From positions 62,001 through 126,000 of the forward strand of contig CAVUGU010000007.1 in NCBI GenBank assembly GCA_963741055.1: a stretch of DNA of 64,000 nt. The letters run 5' to 3'. Within the stretch, counting starts at the first letter, position 1, and each line of letters begins with the position of its first letter. Positions 55,112-63,906 of this stretch are shown in pieces. This stretch comes from Bog-756 sp963741055 (lineage in GTDB: Bacteria; Actinomycetota; Acidimicrobiia; Acidimicrobiales; RAAP-2). The translations under genes and the position numbers were made by a program. The notes beneath the pieces are model-generated. The model was not told the origin of the DNA. It did no database searches and was given only the letters and a program-made list of their open reading frames with translations.

Positions 55112-56089
55112 TCAGGGGCGGGCGCCCACACCGGGTCCGAGCCGCTTGCGCAGGTCGGCCTCGAACTCACGCACCGCCGGACCCACGTGCTGCGCCTTGA
55201 GCGCGGTCAGGGTCGGGTAGCCGGCGTCTCGCTCGGCATCCCATTCGTCGGCGAAGCGCCCGGACTCGATGTCCTCGGCCAGCTCGCGCATGGTCGGCAG
55301 CAGGTCGAGGTGCGCGAAGCGGTCCCGCCGGGTCAGCTGGCCGTACTGACTGGTCGGCGAGTGGAACTCCGATTGGACGGCGTAACCGACTTCGCGGAGC
55401 AGACGGTAGGTCCGTTCGACCTCACCGGAGAGTACGAGCTCGACCAGGACGGCCTCGATCGGGATGTCGTGCTCGAGCATGGTCTGGACGAACGCGTTGT
55501 TGACCGCGGTGAGCGCCGGGGAGAGCACCTGCTCGACGCCGAGGTCGAGCACCGCCTCCTGCTGCGCGCTGAGCTCCATTCCCCCTTGGCGGAGGCCGCC
55601 GATCGCTCGTGCGATCGCGAGGACGCGTTGGTGTGCGGTGCCGGTGACGTCGCGGTGGACGCCGATCGCAGTGATGAACCCGACGCCCTCCTCGTAGCAG
55701 AGCCGGACCTCGGGCCCGAGCATCCGCGGCGCCACCATGCCCGCGTCGCCCGGCGGCGTGAGCCGACCGAACGCGAGGCAGTACCCCGATGCCACGACGA
55801 CGCACGACCGGGGGCCGGGCGAGAGCGGCACGAGGGGGATGACGTCGTCGGGGACCAGGATGCAGATCACGTCCGCCTCGTTCGCCGCGTCGAGGTCGTG
55901 CGCCTCGAACCCGTCGTCGACCGCCTGCTCGCGGGTGGCGTCCCTCCGGACGCACACGATCGGTGCGCAACCGCTGTCTGCCAGATTGAGGGCCCAGGAC
56001 CGTCCCTGGTTGCCGTAGCCGACCACCGCGACGGTGGCTCCGTCGAGCGCGGCAGGGTCGGCGTCGTCTTCGTAGTAGATCCTCGTCAC
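55112..56089 (-). CDS. Divergent ketol-acid reductoisomerase-like protein (IlvC family)
   Basis: 325 residues from GTG complement 56087-56089; sequence further upstream is not protein-like. The Rossmann motif is ATVAVVGYGNQGRSWALNLA and the KARI knotted domain follows (AVLDLGVEQVLSPALTAVNN, EFHSPTSQYGQLTRR). Relative to true IlvC, the usual KGPG segment is replaced by MVAPRMLGPEV, and by my alignment one of the two Glu of the second metal motif is missing (LVELVLSGE). It may act on a different substrate or be inactive. No other branched-chain amino-acid genes are adjacent, which also argues against a housekeeping IlvC. Confidence 0.78.
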   Translation of the reverse strand: MTRIYYEDDADPAALDGATVAVVGYGNQGRSWALNLADSGCAPIVCVRRDATREQAVDDGFEAHDLDAANEADVICILVPDDVIPLVPLSPGPRSCVVVASGYCLAFGRLTPPGDAGMVAPRMLGPEVRLCYEEGVGFITAIGVHRDVTGTAHQRVLAIARAIGGLRQGGMELSAQQEAVLDLGVEQVLSPALTAVNNAFVQTMLEHDIPIEAVLVELVLSGEVERTYRLLREVGYAVQSEFHSPTSQYGQLTRRDRFAHLDLLPTMRELAEDIESGRFADEWDAERDAGYPTLTALKAQHVGPAVREFEADLRKRLGPGVGARP

Positions 56090-56249
56090 GCACCCGATTA
56101 TGTCCCCGATCCTCTTCTCGCACCGAAGGGCCATCGTCCCAGGTGACGCTACGGGGAGAACCCCTGCCAGTAGCATTTGCCGTCTCGGCCGCCGTCCCTG
56201 CGGCGACGAGACAGATCCCCCTTGATGACGCTCGGCCAGATCTCTGGTC

Positions 56250-58079
56250 GTGCCGGACGACCCGGAGCCCCCGACCCGAGTGAGCCAGGACAACGCCGCA
56301 GAACTGACGAGCGAAGAACGCCTCCGCTCACTCGGCCAGGAGATCGACAAGACCACCACCGAAAGCCAAACGGTGGCGAACCACGCGGGGCTGACCGCGC
56401 TCGGCGACGAGATGAAGAATGCGTCGCCGCCGAAGAAGGGCGGGCGGCACTCGGCTCACGGGCCTTCCCGCAAGAAGAGGCGTGTCCGCCGGATCGTGCT
56501 CATCTCGCTGGTGGTACTGCTCATACTGGTCGGCGGCGGGGCCGGCTACCTGTACTACCTGACCCACGACCTCAACCGGGTGGAGGTCCGCGGTCTCGCC
56601 GGGGCGCTCACCACCGGACAGGAGGCCGGCACCGAGAACATCCTGATGGTCGGGTCGACCTCTCGGTGCGCGCTGGCCCAGCAGAACCCCGCGTACGGCC
56701 TCTGCTCGCAAGGTGTGAACGGAGTCAACAGCGACGTCATCATGATCCTGCACGCCGATCCGAGCCACCACCGGCTGGCGCTCCTGTCGATCCCACGTGA
56801 CCTGTTCATCCCCAACGCGCGCTCGACCGGGGCGAACAAGATCGACGCGGGTCTCTACCAAGGGTTGACCCAGTTGGTCGCGGCCATCGAAGAGGACTTC
56901 GGGATCCCGATCCAGCACGCGGTCTCTCTCAACTTCGACCAGTTCGCCAACATCGTCGACGCCCTCGGCGGGATCAACATGTCGTTCCCGATCTCGGTGT
57001 TCGACTGGGCTCCGACCGGCGGGGGCGTGAACGGCAACCAGTCGGTGAGCTCGGGGCTCAACCAACGGGCCGCCGCCTGTGTGCAGTTGAACGGGACCCA
57101 GGCGCTCGAGGTGGTCCGGGCCCGCCACCTGCGCTACGAGACCCCGGACTCCAACCCCGACGACCCCTACGCGTGGCCCCAGGAGAACCAGAGCGACCTG
57201 GCCCGGATCCGCCGCGACCACGAGTTCCTCCGGGTGCTGGCGAGCGCGGTGTCGAAGCAGGGGCTGGGCAACCCGATCACCGACATCAACCTGATCAACT
57301 CGGTGAAGAGCGACCTCACCTTCGACCAGTCGTGGGCGGTGTCCGACATGGCCAACCTGGTGCTCGACTTCCACTCGATCAACATCAACGGGGTACCGCA
57401 GCTCACCCTGCCGGTCGCGGTGGTCACCGACCCCGACGGCGCCGGAGGAGGGCTCGTCTACGAAGGCGGCGCCTACGGGGACGTCGAGTTTCCGGCGCAG
57501 GGCCAGGACCAGTCCGCCATCGACCAGTTGCTCAGCATCGGCCCGAACACCGACTCGATGACCGGCGCAGCCCTCCCGTCCGCGTCGTCGGTGACGGTCT
57601 CGGTGCTCAACGGGACCGGCGCCTACAACCAGGCCAGCGACACCTCGGCCGCGCTGGCCGCCCTCGGCTTCCACACCGTCGGGATCGGGGACACACCCCC
57701 GGTCGGCGACGTGGCGGAGACCTACGTCTACTACGGCTCACGCAGCGGGAGCACCGAGGCTGCCGCCGAAGCGGTGTCCCGTTCGATGTCGGGATCGGTG
57801 ATCATGGCCTACGACCCGACCAAGGTCGTCGACGGTGCACAGGTCACGGTCGTCACCGGCTCGCAGTTCGCGGTCAACCCACCGCCTGCGGTCCCGACCA
57901 GCACCACCGCCCCGGCGGCCGCCCCGACCACGACAGCAGCGTCGACCGCACCCACGACTGCCTCCTCGGGCGCCATCGCGACTCCCTCGCCCTCGACCTC
58001 GAACCTCCAGCCCTGGGATCCACGGGGCTGCGGGTCGGGCGCCACACCGGTTCCCCCCTCACCGAACCCCGGTACCTGA
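56250..58079 (+). CDS. LytR-CpsA-Psr (LCP) cell-wall glycopolymer ligase with LytR_C domain
   Basis: A 609-residue type II membrane protein. Residues 1-80 are cytosolic and basic; IVLISLVVLLILVGGGAGYL is the single membrane anchor. The LCP domain follows: NSDVIMILHADPSHHRLALL, LSIPRDLFIPNA (conserved Arg/Asp), NKIDAGLYQG, and LNGTQALEVVRARHLRYE with the catalytic Arg pair. A LytR_C domain starts near residue 445 (SVTVSVLNGTGAYNQASDTS). A Thr/Ala/Pro-rich tail ends the protein. LCP enzymes transfer undecaprenyl-linked glycopolymers to peptidoglycan outside the membrane. GTG start. Confidence 0.92.
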   Translation: MPDDPEPPTRVSQDNAAELTSEERLRSLGQEIDKTTTESQTVANHAGLTALGDEMKNASPPKKGGRHSAHGPSRKKRRVRRIVLISLVVLLILVGGGAGYLYYLTHDLNRVEVRGLAGALTTGQEAGTENILMVGSTSRCALAQQNPAYGLCSQGVNGVNSDVIMILHADPSHHRLALLSIPRDLFIPNARSTGANKIDAGLYQGLTQLVAAIEEDFGIPIQHAVSLNFDQFANIVDALGGINMSFPISVFDWAPTGGGVNGNQSVSSGLNQRAAACVQLNGTQALEVVRARHLRYETPDSNPDDPYAWPQENQSDLARIRRDHEFLRVLASAVSKQGLGNPITDINLINSVKSDLTFDQSWAVSDMANLVLDFHSININGVPQLTLPVAVVTDPDGAGGGLVYEGGAYGDVEFPAQGQDQSAIDQLLSIGPNTDSMTGAALPSASSVTVSVLNGTGAYNQASDTSAALAALGFHTVGIGDTPPVGDVAETYVYYGSRSGSTEAAAEAVSRSMSGSVIMAYDPTKVVDGAQVTVVTGSQFAVNPPPAVPTSTTAPAAAPTTTAASTAPTTASSGAIATPSPSTSNLQPWDPRGCGSGATPVPPSPNPGT

Positions 58080-58100
58080 GCTTCGCCGTTGCCGAGGTCG

Positions 58101-58556
58101 TCAGCTCGGCGCGAGCACGAACACCGGGTGCTTGGTGCCTTCCGCGCGGAGGGCACCGTCGTCGGAGTCGGGTCCGACCCCACCGAAGAAGGCACCCACC
58201 TCGAACTTCCACCGCTTGAGATAGGCACGGAGCACCGGGACCTTCTCGTCGTCGCCGAGCTCGGTTGCCCGATAGTGACGCCGGCGACGGCCGACCAGCA
58301 GATCGAGCTCTCCCGCGGCGCGCACGTTGCGGACCCACTGCCCGTTGCCCCGCGGTGAGACGAGGTACTCGCGACCGTCGAGCTCGAGCAGGTTGACCGG
58401 CGTGTGCCGGACTTCGCCCGTGGTCCGGCCTCGCACCTCGAGCACCCGGCTGCCGAGGACGCTCACCCCCATCCGGGTGAGCCCGGCCACGCTCTTGTTG
58501 AAGACGTTCCGGGTGAACCACCCGGGCTCGCGGTAGTGGGTCTGCTCGCTCATCAT
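58101..58556 (-). CDS. Ddn-like nitroreductase/quinone-reductase-family protein
   Basis: A 151-residue split beta-barrel protein. SRVLEVRGRTTGEVRHTPVN followed by LELDGREYLVSPRGNGQWVR is the deazaflavin-dependent nitroreductase (Ddn) signature; the RGxxTG.xR segment contacts coenzyme F420. LDLLVGRRRRHYRATELGDD and the C-terminal helix region complete it. Such proteins reduce quinones or nitro compounds using F420H2, which would imply F420 in this organism. ATG complement 58554-58556. It converges on the LCP gene and lies downstream of the kinase gene on the same strand. Confidence 0.87.
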   Translation of the reverse strand: MMSEQTHYREPGWFTRNVFNKSVAGLTRMGVSVLGSRVLEVRGRTTGEVRHTPVNLLELDGREYLVSPRGNGQWVRNVRAAGELDLLVGRRRRHYRATELGDDEKVPVLRAYLKRWKFEVGAFFGGVGPDSDDGALRAEGTKHPVFVLAPS

Positions 58557-58603
58557 CGTCTCCTCATCGCCAGCCCGCAGTCGCCTGGCCGGTCCCGTCG
58601 GAA

Positions 58604-60151
58604 TCAGCTGTTCTGATCCCCTGATCCGTCCCCATGATCGCGTCGAGGTCCCCCTCCGTGCGCAGGTGCCGGTGAGGCGGCGGGCGCCGGTGCAGTCGGC
58701 GACGTCGCGGTCGTCGGTCCGGCGACGCCGAGTGCCGATGCGAGCGCGCCCAGGTCACCCGTGATCTGCGAGTAGGCAGCGGGTGCGACCGCGCCGTCTC
58801 CGACGCCCAGGGCGAGGGCGGACCCAGCCTGGCCGAGGTCGGTGGTGGCCTGCGGGACCCGGCCGGCAGCGGCATCGCTCACCGCCTGGGCGGCTTCCTC
58901 GGTCACCGTGGAACCGGTGGTCTGGTCGATGGTGCCGGCGGAGAGAGCGGACTGTACGTCGTCGTCGAGTGTGGAGAGCGCCGCGCTCCCCGGCGGGGGA
59001 GGTGCCGGCGTCGTGGTGGTCGACGTCGTGGTGGTCGAGGTCGAGGCGGCGCCGCTCTTTTTGGACGTCGCGTGCGAAGAGGAGGACTTCGCGGTCGCAT
59101 GCGGCGAGCGCGAGCCGGTGATGACCAACAAGAGCGTGAGCACCAGTGCGAGTGCGAGCACCCCCGCGGTCATCTCGGCGAGGATGCGCTTCCTGTGCCG
59201 GCGCCGGCGCCCGAGCGCGTCCGGCGGCACGGGGAGCATCGCGGCGGGGGCGACCTTGGTCTCGTCCAGCGCGGTGAGATCAGCGGGAAGCGGCTCGGTC
59301 GGTTTGGTCGCTCCGGTCCGCGCCTCCGCGTCCGGCATCCACGGCGGGTCGAAAGCGGTACCCGAGAGCAGCGCCTCGACCTCCTCGTCCTTCAAGCGCT
59401 GGTCGGGCCGGTGGTCGAGCATCCCGACCAGCAGGAGCCGCCAGGGGGTCGGGAGGCTCGAGGGAAGCGGCACCGGTCCGGCAAGGCGGCGGGCGACGAC
59501 CTCGGCCGCACCTCCCTCGTAGGCGCGACGACCGGTGAGGCACTCCAAGAGGACGATGCCGAGCGACCAGACGTCGGCTTCGGGCCCGACGTGGTGGTCC
59601 TCGAGCTGTTCGGGCGCCATGTACGCCGCAGTGCCGAGCGTGGTGCCCTCCGCGGTGAGGGTCGAGGTGTCCGAGAGAAGGGCGATGCCGAAGTCGCCGA
59701 GGCGCGCGGTCCCGTCCGCGTCGAGCATGACGTTGCCGGGCTTCACGTCGCGGTGGACGACTCCGGCGCGGTGAACGTACGCGAGCGCGCCGGCCACGGT
59801 ACGCCCGAGCCTGGCCGCCCGGGTCGGGGTCATCGGACCGTCGCGGAGTACCTCGACGAGCGTCGGCCCTTCGACGAGCTCCATCGCGAGGTACGTACGG
59901 TCGCCGATCGTGCCCGCGTCGAGCAGACGGACCAGACCCGGATGCTCGAGCCTCTCGAGGGCGCCGGCCTCTTGGACCAGGCGGCGCGCGAACGAAGGAT
60001 CGTCGGAACGAACGATCTTGAGCGCCACCTGGCCCCCGCCGAGCAGGTCGTCGGCGCGGTACACGTCCGACATCCCGCCGCGCCCGAGGAGACCGTGCAG
60101 CCGATAGCGCTCGGCGAGTACCTGATCGAGGGAGAAGTCGACAGAGGTCAT
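58604..60151 (-). CDS. PknB-type serine/threonine protein kinase
   Basis: A 515-residue transmembrane kinase. Gly loop YRLHGLLGRGGMSDVYRAD, Lys in VALKIVRSDD, HRD loop VVHRDVKPGNVML, DFG in LGDFGIALLSD, activation segment GTAAYMAPEQL. The kinase domain ends near residue 270. A cytosolic linker precedes the membrane helix MTAGVLALALVLTLLLVITG (about residues 320-345). The extracellular part is a Ser/Thr/Pro-rich stretch followed by a helical Ala-rich domain, with no PASTA repeats, so the ligand differs from PknB. No phosphatase gene adjoins it. Confidence 0.92.
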   Translation of the reverse strand: MTSVDFSLDQVLAERYRLHGLLGRGGMSDVYRADDLLGGGQVALKIVRSDDPSFARRLVQEAGALERLEHPGLVRLLDAGTIGDRTYLAMELVEGPTLVEVLRDGPMTPTRAARLGRTVAGALAYVHRAGVVHRDVKPGNVMLDADGTARLGDFGIALLSDTSTLTAEGTTLGTAAYMAPEQLEDHHVGPEADVWSLGIVLLECLTGRRAYEGGAAEVVARRLAGPVPLPSSLPTPWRLLLVGMLDHRPDQRLKDEEVEALLSGTAFDPPWMPDAEARTGATKPTEPLPADLTALDETKVAPAAMLPVPPDALGRRRRHRKRILAEMTAGVLALALVLTLLLVITGSRSPHATAKSSSSHATSKKSGAASTSTTTTSTTTTPAPPPPGSAALSTLDDDVQSALSAGTIDQTTGSTVTEEAAQAVSDAAAGRVPQATTDLGQAGSALALGVGDGAVAPAAYSQITGDLGALASALGVAGPTTATSPTAPAPAASPAPAHGGGPRRDHGDGSGDQNS

Positions 60152-60390
60152 CGGTCCAATCCGCCGGCACCGTTCAGTGGTGAGTGGTGCGTCACGCAGT
60201 CACGACGGGCGCGCTGCACCCGGTAGGCGCCGACGCTCTGATGGTACCCAGCGGGGACCTCCCGCACTCCTGCCGGGGCCGGATTCAGAGAGCACTGCGG
60301 CTTGCGCGGGCGCTCGGGTGCTCGGCTGCGCTCGGCCGATTGCGGGGGCGGTCGGGTCCTCCTACATTCGAGGCGACGCGGAGGAGATGC
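60152..60390. other. Divergent intergenic region
   Basis: 239 bases between the kinase and the carboxymuconolactone-decarboxylase-like gene. The plus-strand frame is open here but reads as arginine-rich noise. Apart from GGAGGAG at the right edge (ribosome site of the next gene), I see no convincing promoter, palindrome or small gene. Confidence 0.35.
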
Positions 60391-61317
60391 ATGGATGCGT
60401 TGAGCGCCTACGCGCCGGGCCCGGCGCGCACCATCGGTGAGGTCGAGCGTGCGGCATGGGCCGACGCGCTCGCGGGAGGGCTCGGCGACCTGGTCGAGCT
60501 GGCGAGCCGGGTGTGTGCGGCGGAGCTCGGACTCTCACCCCTCGATCCCGGCCCGACGCTTGCTGCGACGCGATGGGCGCACGCGACCGCGACGGATTGG
60601 CGCTCGATCGACGGGCTCTCCTCGCGGGAGGTGTGCGGACTCCGCTTCGCCGAGCAGTTCACCGTCGACGTCGCGTCGATCACCCCTGAACTACGGGCCG
60701 AGCTCTTCTCGGAGTTCGGGACCGGCGCCGGTGACTTCGCCGCCGTTCTCTTCGTCATGGACTTCCTCCCCCGCACTCGTGCCGGATTGGAAGCCCTCGT
60801 CGGGGAGAAGACCAGCGCGTGGCCGACGGCGGAGGCCGACGAGGTGCCGGGGATCTGGCAGGCACTCGATGCGTTCACCCGCTCGGTTCCTGCACTCGAC
60901 ACGCTCGACCCGGTCGTCACCGAGCTGGTGCGCCTGCGAGGCGCGAGTCAGCACCACTGCCGGCTCTGCGCGTCACTTCGGAGCAGGCCTGCACTGCTCG
61001 CCGGTGCCGAAGAATCGACCTTCGCCGCGCTCCTCGGCGACGACACCGGCGCCCTGAACCCGATCGAGCGAGCCGCGATCCGGTTCACCGACGCGATGAT
61101 CTGGACGCCTGCGGCGATCCCCCCGGACGTCGTCGCCGCGTTGCGCGTGGAGCTCACCGAGGACCAGCGCGTCGAGCTCGTTCTCGACATCACCCGCAAC
61201 GCGCTCAACAAGGTGGCCGTGGCACTCGCCGCCGACGCTCCCCACGTCGAGACCGGCGTCGAGATCTACGACGTCGACGCCGAGGGCAACCTGCTCTACG
61301 GACTCACCCTCGACTGA
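60391..61317 (+). CDS. Carboxymuconolactone-decarboxylase/AhpD-like protein
   Basis: A 308-residue helical protein. GASQHHCRLCASLRSRPALL carries the CxxC of the CMD/AhpD fold, and NPIERAAIRFTDAMIW, TEDQRVELVLDITRNALNKV complete the C-terminal CMD unit. The N-terminal half (RTIGEVERAAWADALAGGLG) appears to be a divergent second copy, giving the double-domain form. Members are disulfide-linked peroxidases or decarboxylases. The start is ATG 60391 with GGAGGAG just upstream; the open frame extends 69 codons further but does not look coding. Confidence 0.78.
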   Translation: MDALSAYAPGPARTIGEVERAAWADALAGGLGDLVELASRVCAAELGLSPLDPGPTLAATRWAHATATDWRSIDGLSSREVCGLRFAEQFTVDVASITPELRAELFSEFGTGAGDFAAVLFVMDFLPRTRAGLEALVGEKTSAWPTAEADEVPGIWQALDAFTRSVPALDTLDPVVTELVRLRGASQHHCRLCASLRSRPALLAGAEESTFAALLGDDTGALNPIERAAIRFTDAMIWTPAAIPPDVVAALRVELTEDQRVELVLDITRNALNKVAVALAADAPHVETGVEIYDVDAEGNLLYGLTLD

Positions 61318-61338
61318 GCAACCGCGTCAGAGGCGACG

Positions 61339-61798
61339 TCAGATGAAGACGGCGTCGTCCGGCTCGTCGTCGGCCACCGTGCGCGAGCAGGTCGGGCAGT
61401 ACCACCTGGCTTCGAGCGAAGTGCCGCATTCGCCGTGCAGCGGCGCCCGGGTGGCACCCCCCGATCGGGCTGCGCCCCACTCGGTCAGCAGACGGACCGC
61501 TCCGGCGAGCTCGTGCCCCGACGCGGTGAGCTGGTAGGCGTAGCGGGGTGGCCGGGTCGAATACGGCGTCGCCACGACGACGCCGAGGCCCTCCAGGTTC
61601 TTCAGGCGTTGGGAGAGCACGTTGGTCGCGATCCCGCCCAGCTCTTCTTGGAGCTGGTTGAAGCGGAGCGGCCCGGCGAACAGCGCGCTCGACGACGAGC
61701 AACGACCACCGGTCACCGATCCGGGTCAGGGCTGCGTCGAGTCCCTCGTCGGCTCCTGGCTGCTCGGATCCTGCCTGCACAGCGCCAGTTTCCCCCAT
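61339..61798 (-). pseudogene. HxlR-family regulator, one frameshift
   Basis: The first frame from ATG complement 61796-61798 reads DAALTRIGDRWSLLVVERA, the HxlR recognition start. One base near 61685 shifts the frame, and ALFAGPLRFNQLQEELGGIA, TNVLSQRLKNLEGLGVVVAT and YAYQLTASGHELAGAVRLLT continue the winged helix. The C-terminal tail has a Cys set (GECGTSLEARWYCPTCSRTV) that may bind zinc, an addition absent from ordinary HxlR proteins. It is divergent from the protease gene, with two inverted repeats in between. Confidence 0.82.
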
Positions 61799-61817
61799 CG
61801 CGATCACTGCAAGCCAT

Positions 61818-61844
61818 GTTACTGGTAACTTGCAATTTGCAAGT
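61818..61844. promoter_or_regulatory. Paired inverted repeats, candidate HxlR operators
   Basis: GTTACTGGTAAC (61818-61829, five-base arms) abuts ACTTGCAATTTGCAAGT (61828-61844, eight-base arms, odd centre). Both lie in the 60-bp gap between the divergent regulator and protease starts. The second resembles the CAAGTTATAACTTG site at the other HxlR gene in sharing ACTTG/CAAGT ends. Confidence 0.6.
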
Positions 61845-61858
61845 GTGAGGAGGACGAG

Positions 61859-62781
61859 ATGAGCTTCGAAGAGGAACTGCAGCAGATGGTGGCCGGCGTG
61901 GCCTCGGGGGTGGCCCCGAGCGTCGTCCGGATCGGACGAGGACCCGGGCCGCGGGGTCGGGTTCGTGGTGGCCGACGGGGCGGTGCTCACCAATGCCCAC
62001 AACATCCGGGGCGCGGAGACCACGGTCACCTTCGCCGACGGTCGGCGTGAGGTCGGGGACGTCTCGGCGGTGGACGTCGACGGGGACCTCGCGGTCGTCC
62101 GGGTCGGGACGGGTGACGCGCCGACTCTGGCATGGAGTGAGACCGCGGCCGCGATCGGTTCACGCGGTCCTTTCGGTCACCGCAACCGCCGGAGCCGGCA
62201 CCCGGGTGACGGTCGGAACGGTCTCCGCAGTCGAGCGCGCCTTCCGAGGACCGCGAGGACGTCGGATCACGGGCGGGATCGAGCACACCGCACCCCTCGC
62301 ACGCGGCTCGTCCGGGAGCCCGGTGGTCGACTCGAAGGGTCGGCTGGTCGGCGTCAACACCCACCGGCTGGGCGAGGGCTTCTACATCGCCGTCTCCGCC
62401 GACGCCGAACTGCGCGGCCGGGTCGACGCACTCGTCCGAGGCGAGTCGCCCCGGCGGCCCTACCTCGGAGTCGCCCTCTACCCGCGTCCCGCAGCACGCC
62501 GGCTCCGAGCTTCCGTCGGTCTTCCCGAGCGCGACGGACTGCTGGTCCGCGAAGTCGACGAGGGGAGCCCGGCCGGACGGGCGGGTCTCCGAGAAGGCGA
62601 CCTGCTCCTCCAGGCTTCGGGCACCCAGCTCCTCTCCCCCGACGATCTCTTCGGCGTGCTCGGAGGGCTCGCCGAGGGGCAGACTCTGAGCGTGCGGGTG
62701 CTGCGCGGAACCGAGGAGAGCGAGGTGGCGGTCTCCTTCGAGCAGCCCGACAACGGCCCGGGAGCCAAGAGCTCGGCATGA
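61859..62781 (+). pseudogene. S1C (HtrA/DegP-like) serine protease with PDZ domain, two frameshifts
   Basis: ATG 61859 follows GTGAGGAGG. Joined frames give the full trypsin-like triad: His in VLTNAHNIRGAETTV, Asp in DVDGDLAVVRVGTGDA, and Ser in PLARGSSGSPVVDSKGRLVG. Shifts fall near 61950 and 62155. A PDZ domain follows (PYLGVALYPRPAARRL, LLVREVDEGSPAGRAGL, GDLLLQASGTQLLSPDDL). No signal peptide or membrane anchor, so it would be a cytosolic HtrA-like protease of about 305 residues. It overlaps the next gene by ATGA. Regulation by the divergent HxlR protein is likely. Confidence 0.83.
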
Positions 62782-63390
62782 CCGCCGACCGGCGGGAGGC
62801 CTCTTCTGCGGACGTGGCCGTCGTCGGCACCGGCTTCATCGGCGGCACACTCGGGAGAGCGCTCGCCCGCTCGGGCCGCGCGGGTCGTGTTCGGGTCGCG
62901 TCACCCCGCCGAGGACGACGTCGCCGGTGACACCTCGGCCACGGTGACATCGGTCGACGACGCGCTCGCCGCGGCCGATGTCGTCATCCTCGCGGTGCCG
63001 GCCGCTGCGGTCTCCGACCTGTCCGAGCAGTTCGGCGGCGCGCTCGCCGGCAAGCTGGTCATCGACGCGACCAACCGGATGGGCGGAACCGATTCGAACA
63101 GCCGGTCGGTGCTGCCGGACACCGTCCGCTATGCGAGGGCGTTCAACACGTTGGGCGGTGAGAACATGGCCGACCCGGTGTTCGACGGCGTCCGCGCCGA
63201 CATGTTCTTCTCGGCGCCCGAGGAGGACCGCGGCACCGTCGAGAGGATCGTCGAGGGCGTCGGGCTCCGCCCGGTCTACGTCGGCGCCGACAAGGAGGAC
63301 CTCGTCGACGCGCTCTTCTTCTTGTGGGTGGCGCTCGCGGTCGGTCAGGCCAGAGGACGCCGAATCGCGTTCCGCCTCCTCGAGGGCTGA
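62778..63390 (+). pseudogene. NADPH-dependent F420 reductase-like / NADP-binding protein, one frameshift
   Basis: ATG 62778 overlaps the protease stop. DVAVVGTGFIGGTLGRALAR is the Rossmann glycine motif. After a one-base shift near 62885 the second frame reads VVFGSRHPAEDDVAGDTSAT, ADVVILAVPAAAVSDLSEQF, KLVIDATNRMGG and YARAFNTLGGENMADPVF, ending at 63390. Arg and His after the second strand (GSRHP) favour NADPH. The layout, about 203 residues, is that of the F420-oxidoreductase-like family, which includes Fno; substrate is unproven, though a Ddn-like F420 protein at 58101 is consistent. Confidence 0.82.
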
Positions 63391-63391
63391 G

Positions 63392-63871
63392 TCAGATCCC
63401 GGCGTCGTCGGGGACCGGGTAGGGCTCCGCGGGTAGTCCGGGCATCGGGTGGTCCCACCAGAGGGTCTCCTCCACCCGCTGGGTGATCCGCCACCCTTCG
63501 TTGAGCCGTGCCAGGTGGTCGTGGTACCACCCGCCCACGACGAACAGCCACGGCTCACCCTTGACGATCATCTGGTTCGGGTTGTGGAAGACCGACTTCG
63601 ACCGTGCGGTTGCGCCTTCCGGATCGAGGGTGACCGCCCGGTTGACCACCAGGTGCTGGGTCCAGGTGAAGAGCCCGAGCACCTCGGAGAGCCACGTCCG
63701 TACTTCCGGGTAGGAGCCCCGGATGCCGCCCGCGGAGCGGTAGTCGAGCACCGCGTCGGGTGAGAAGACGTCGTCGAGCAGCGCCCACTCCCGAGTGTCG
63801 ACCGCGGTGGCGTAACGAGTCAGCAGGTCGTCGATCTCGAGTCGATCGCGCAGTTCGGAGTCGTCGTCCAT
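63392..63871 (-). CDS. NTF2-like (SnoaL-type) protein
   Basis: A 159-residue protein with the ring-hydroxylating-beta/SnoaL-like order: helix DRLEIDDLLTRYATAVDTRE, WALLDDVFSPDAVLDYRSAG, FTWTQHLVVNRAVTLDPEGA, then strands SKSVFHNPNQM and the final HDHLARLNEGWRITQRVEET. Asp/His in the RYATAVD and TQH positions are where dehydratase-type members (scytalone dehydratase-like) place catalytic residues, but that is only suggestive. Its stop lies one base beyond the convergent NADP-binding gene. Confidence 0.8.
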   Translation of the reverse strand: MDDDSELRDRLEIDDLLTRYATAVDTREWALLDDVFSPDAVLDYRSAGGIRGSYPEVRTWLSEVLGLFTWTQHLVVNRAVTLDPEGATARSKSVFHNPNQMIVKGEPWLFVVGGWYHDHLARLNEGWRITQRVEETLWWDHPMPGLPAEPYPVPDDAGI

Positions 63872-63906
63872 CGCGGTGAAGGTACTGCAGGGATGAGCAG
63901 CGCGCC

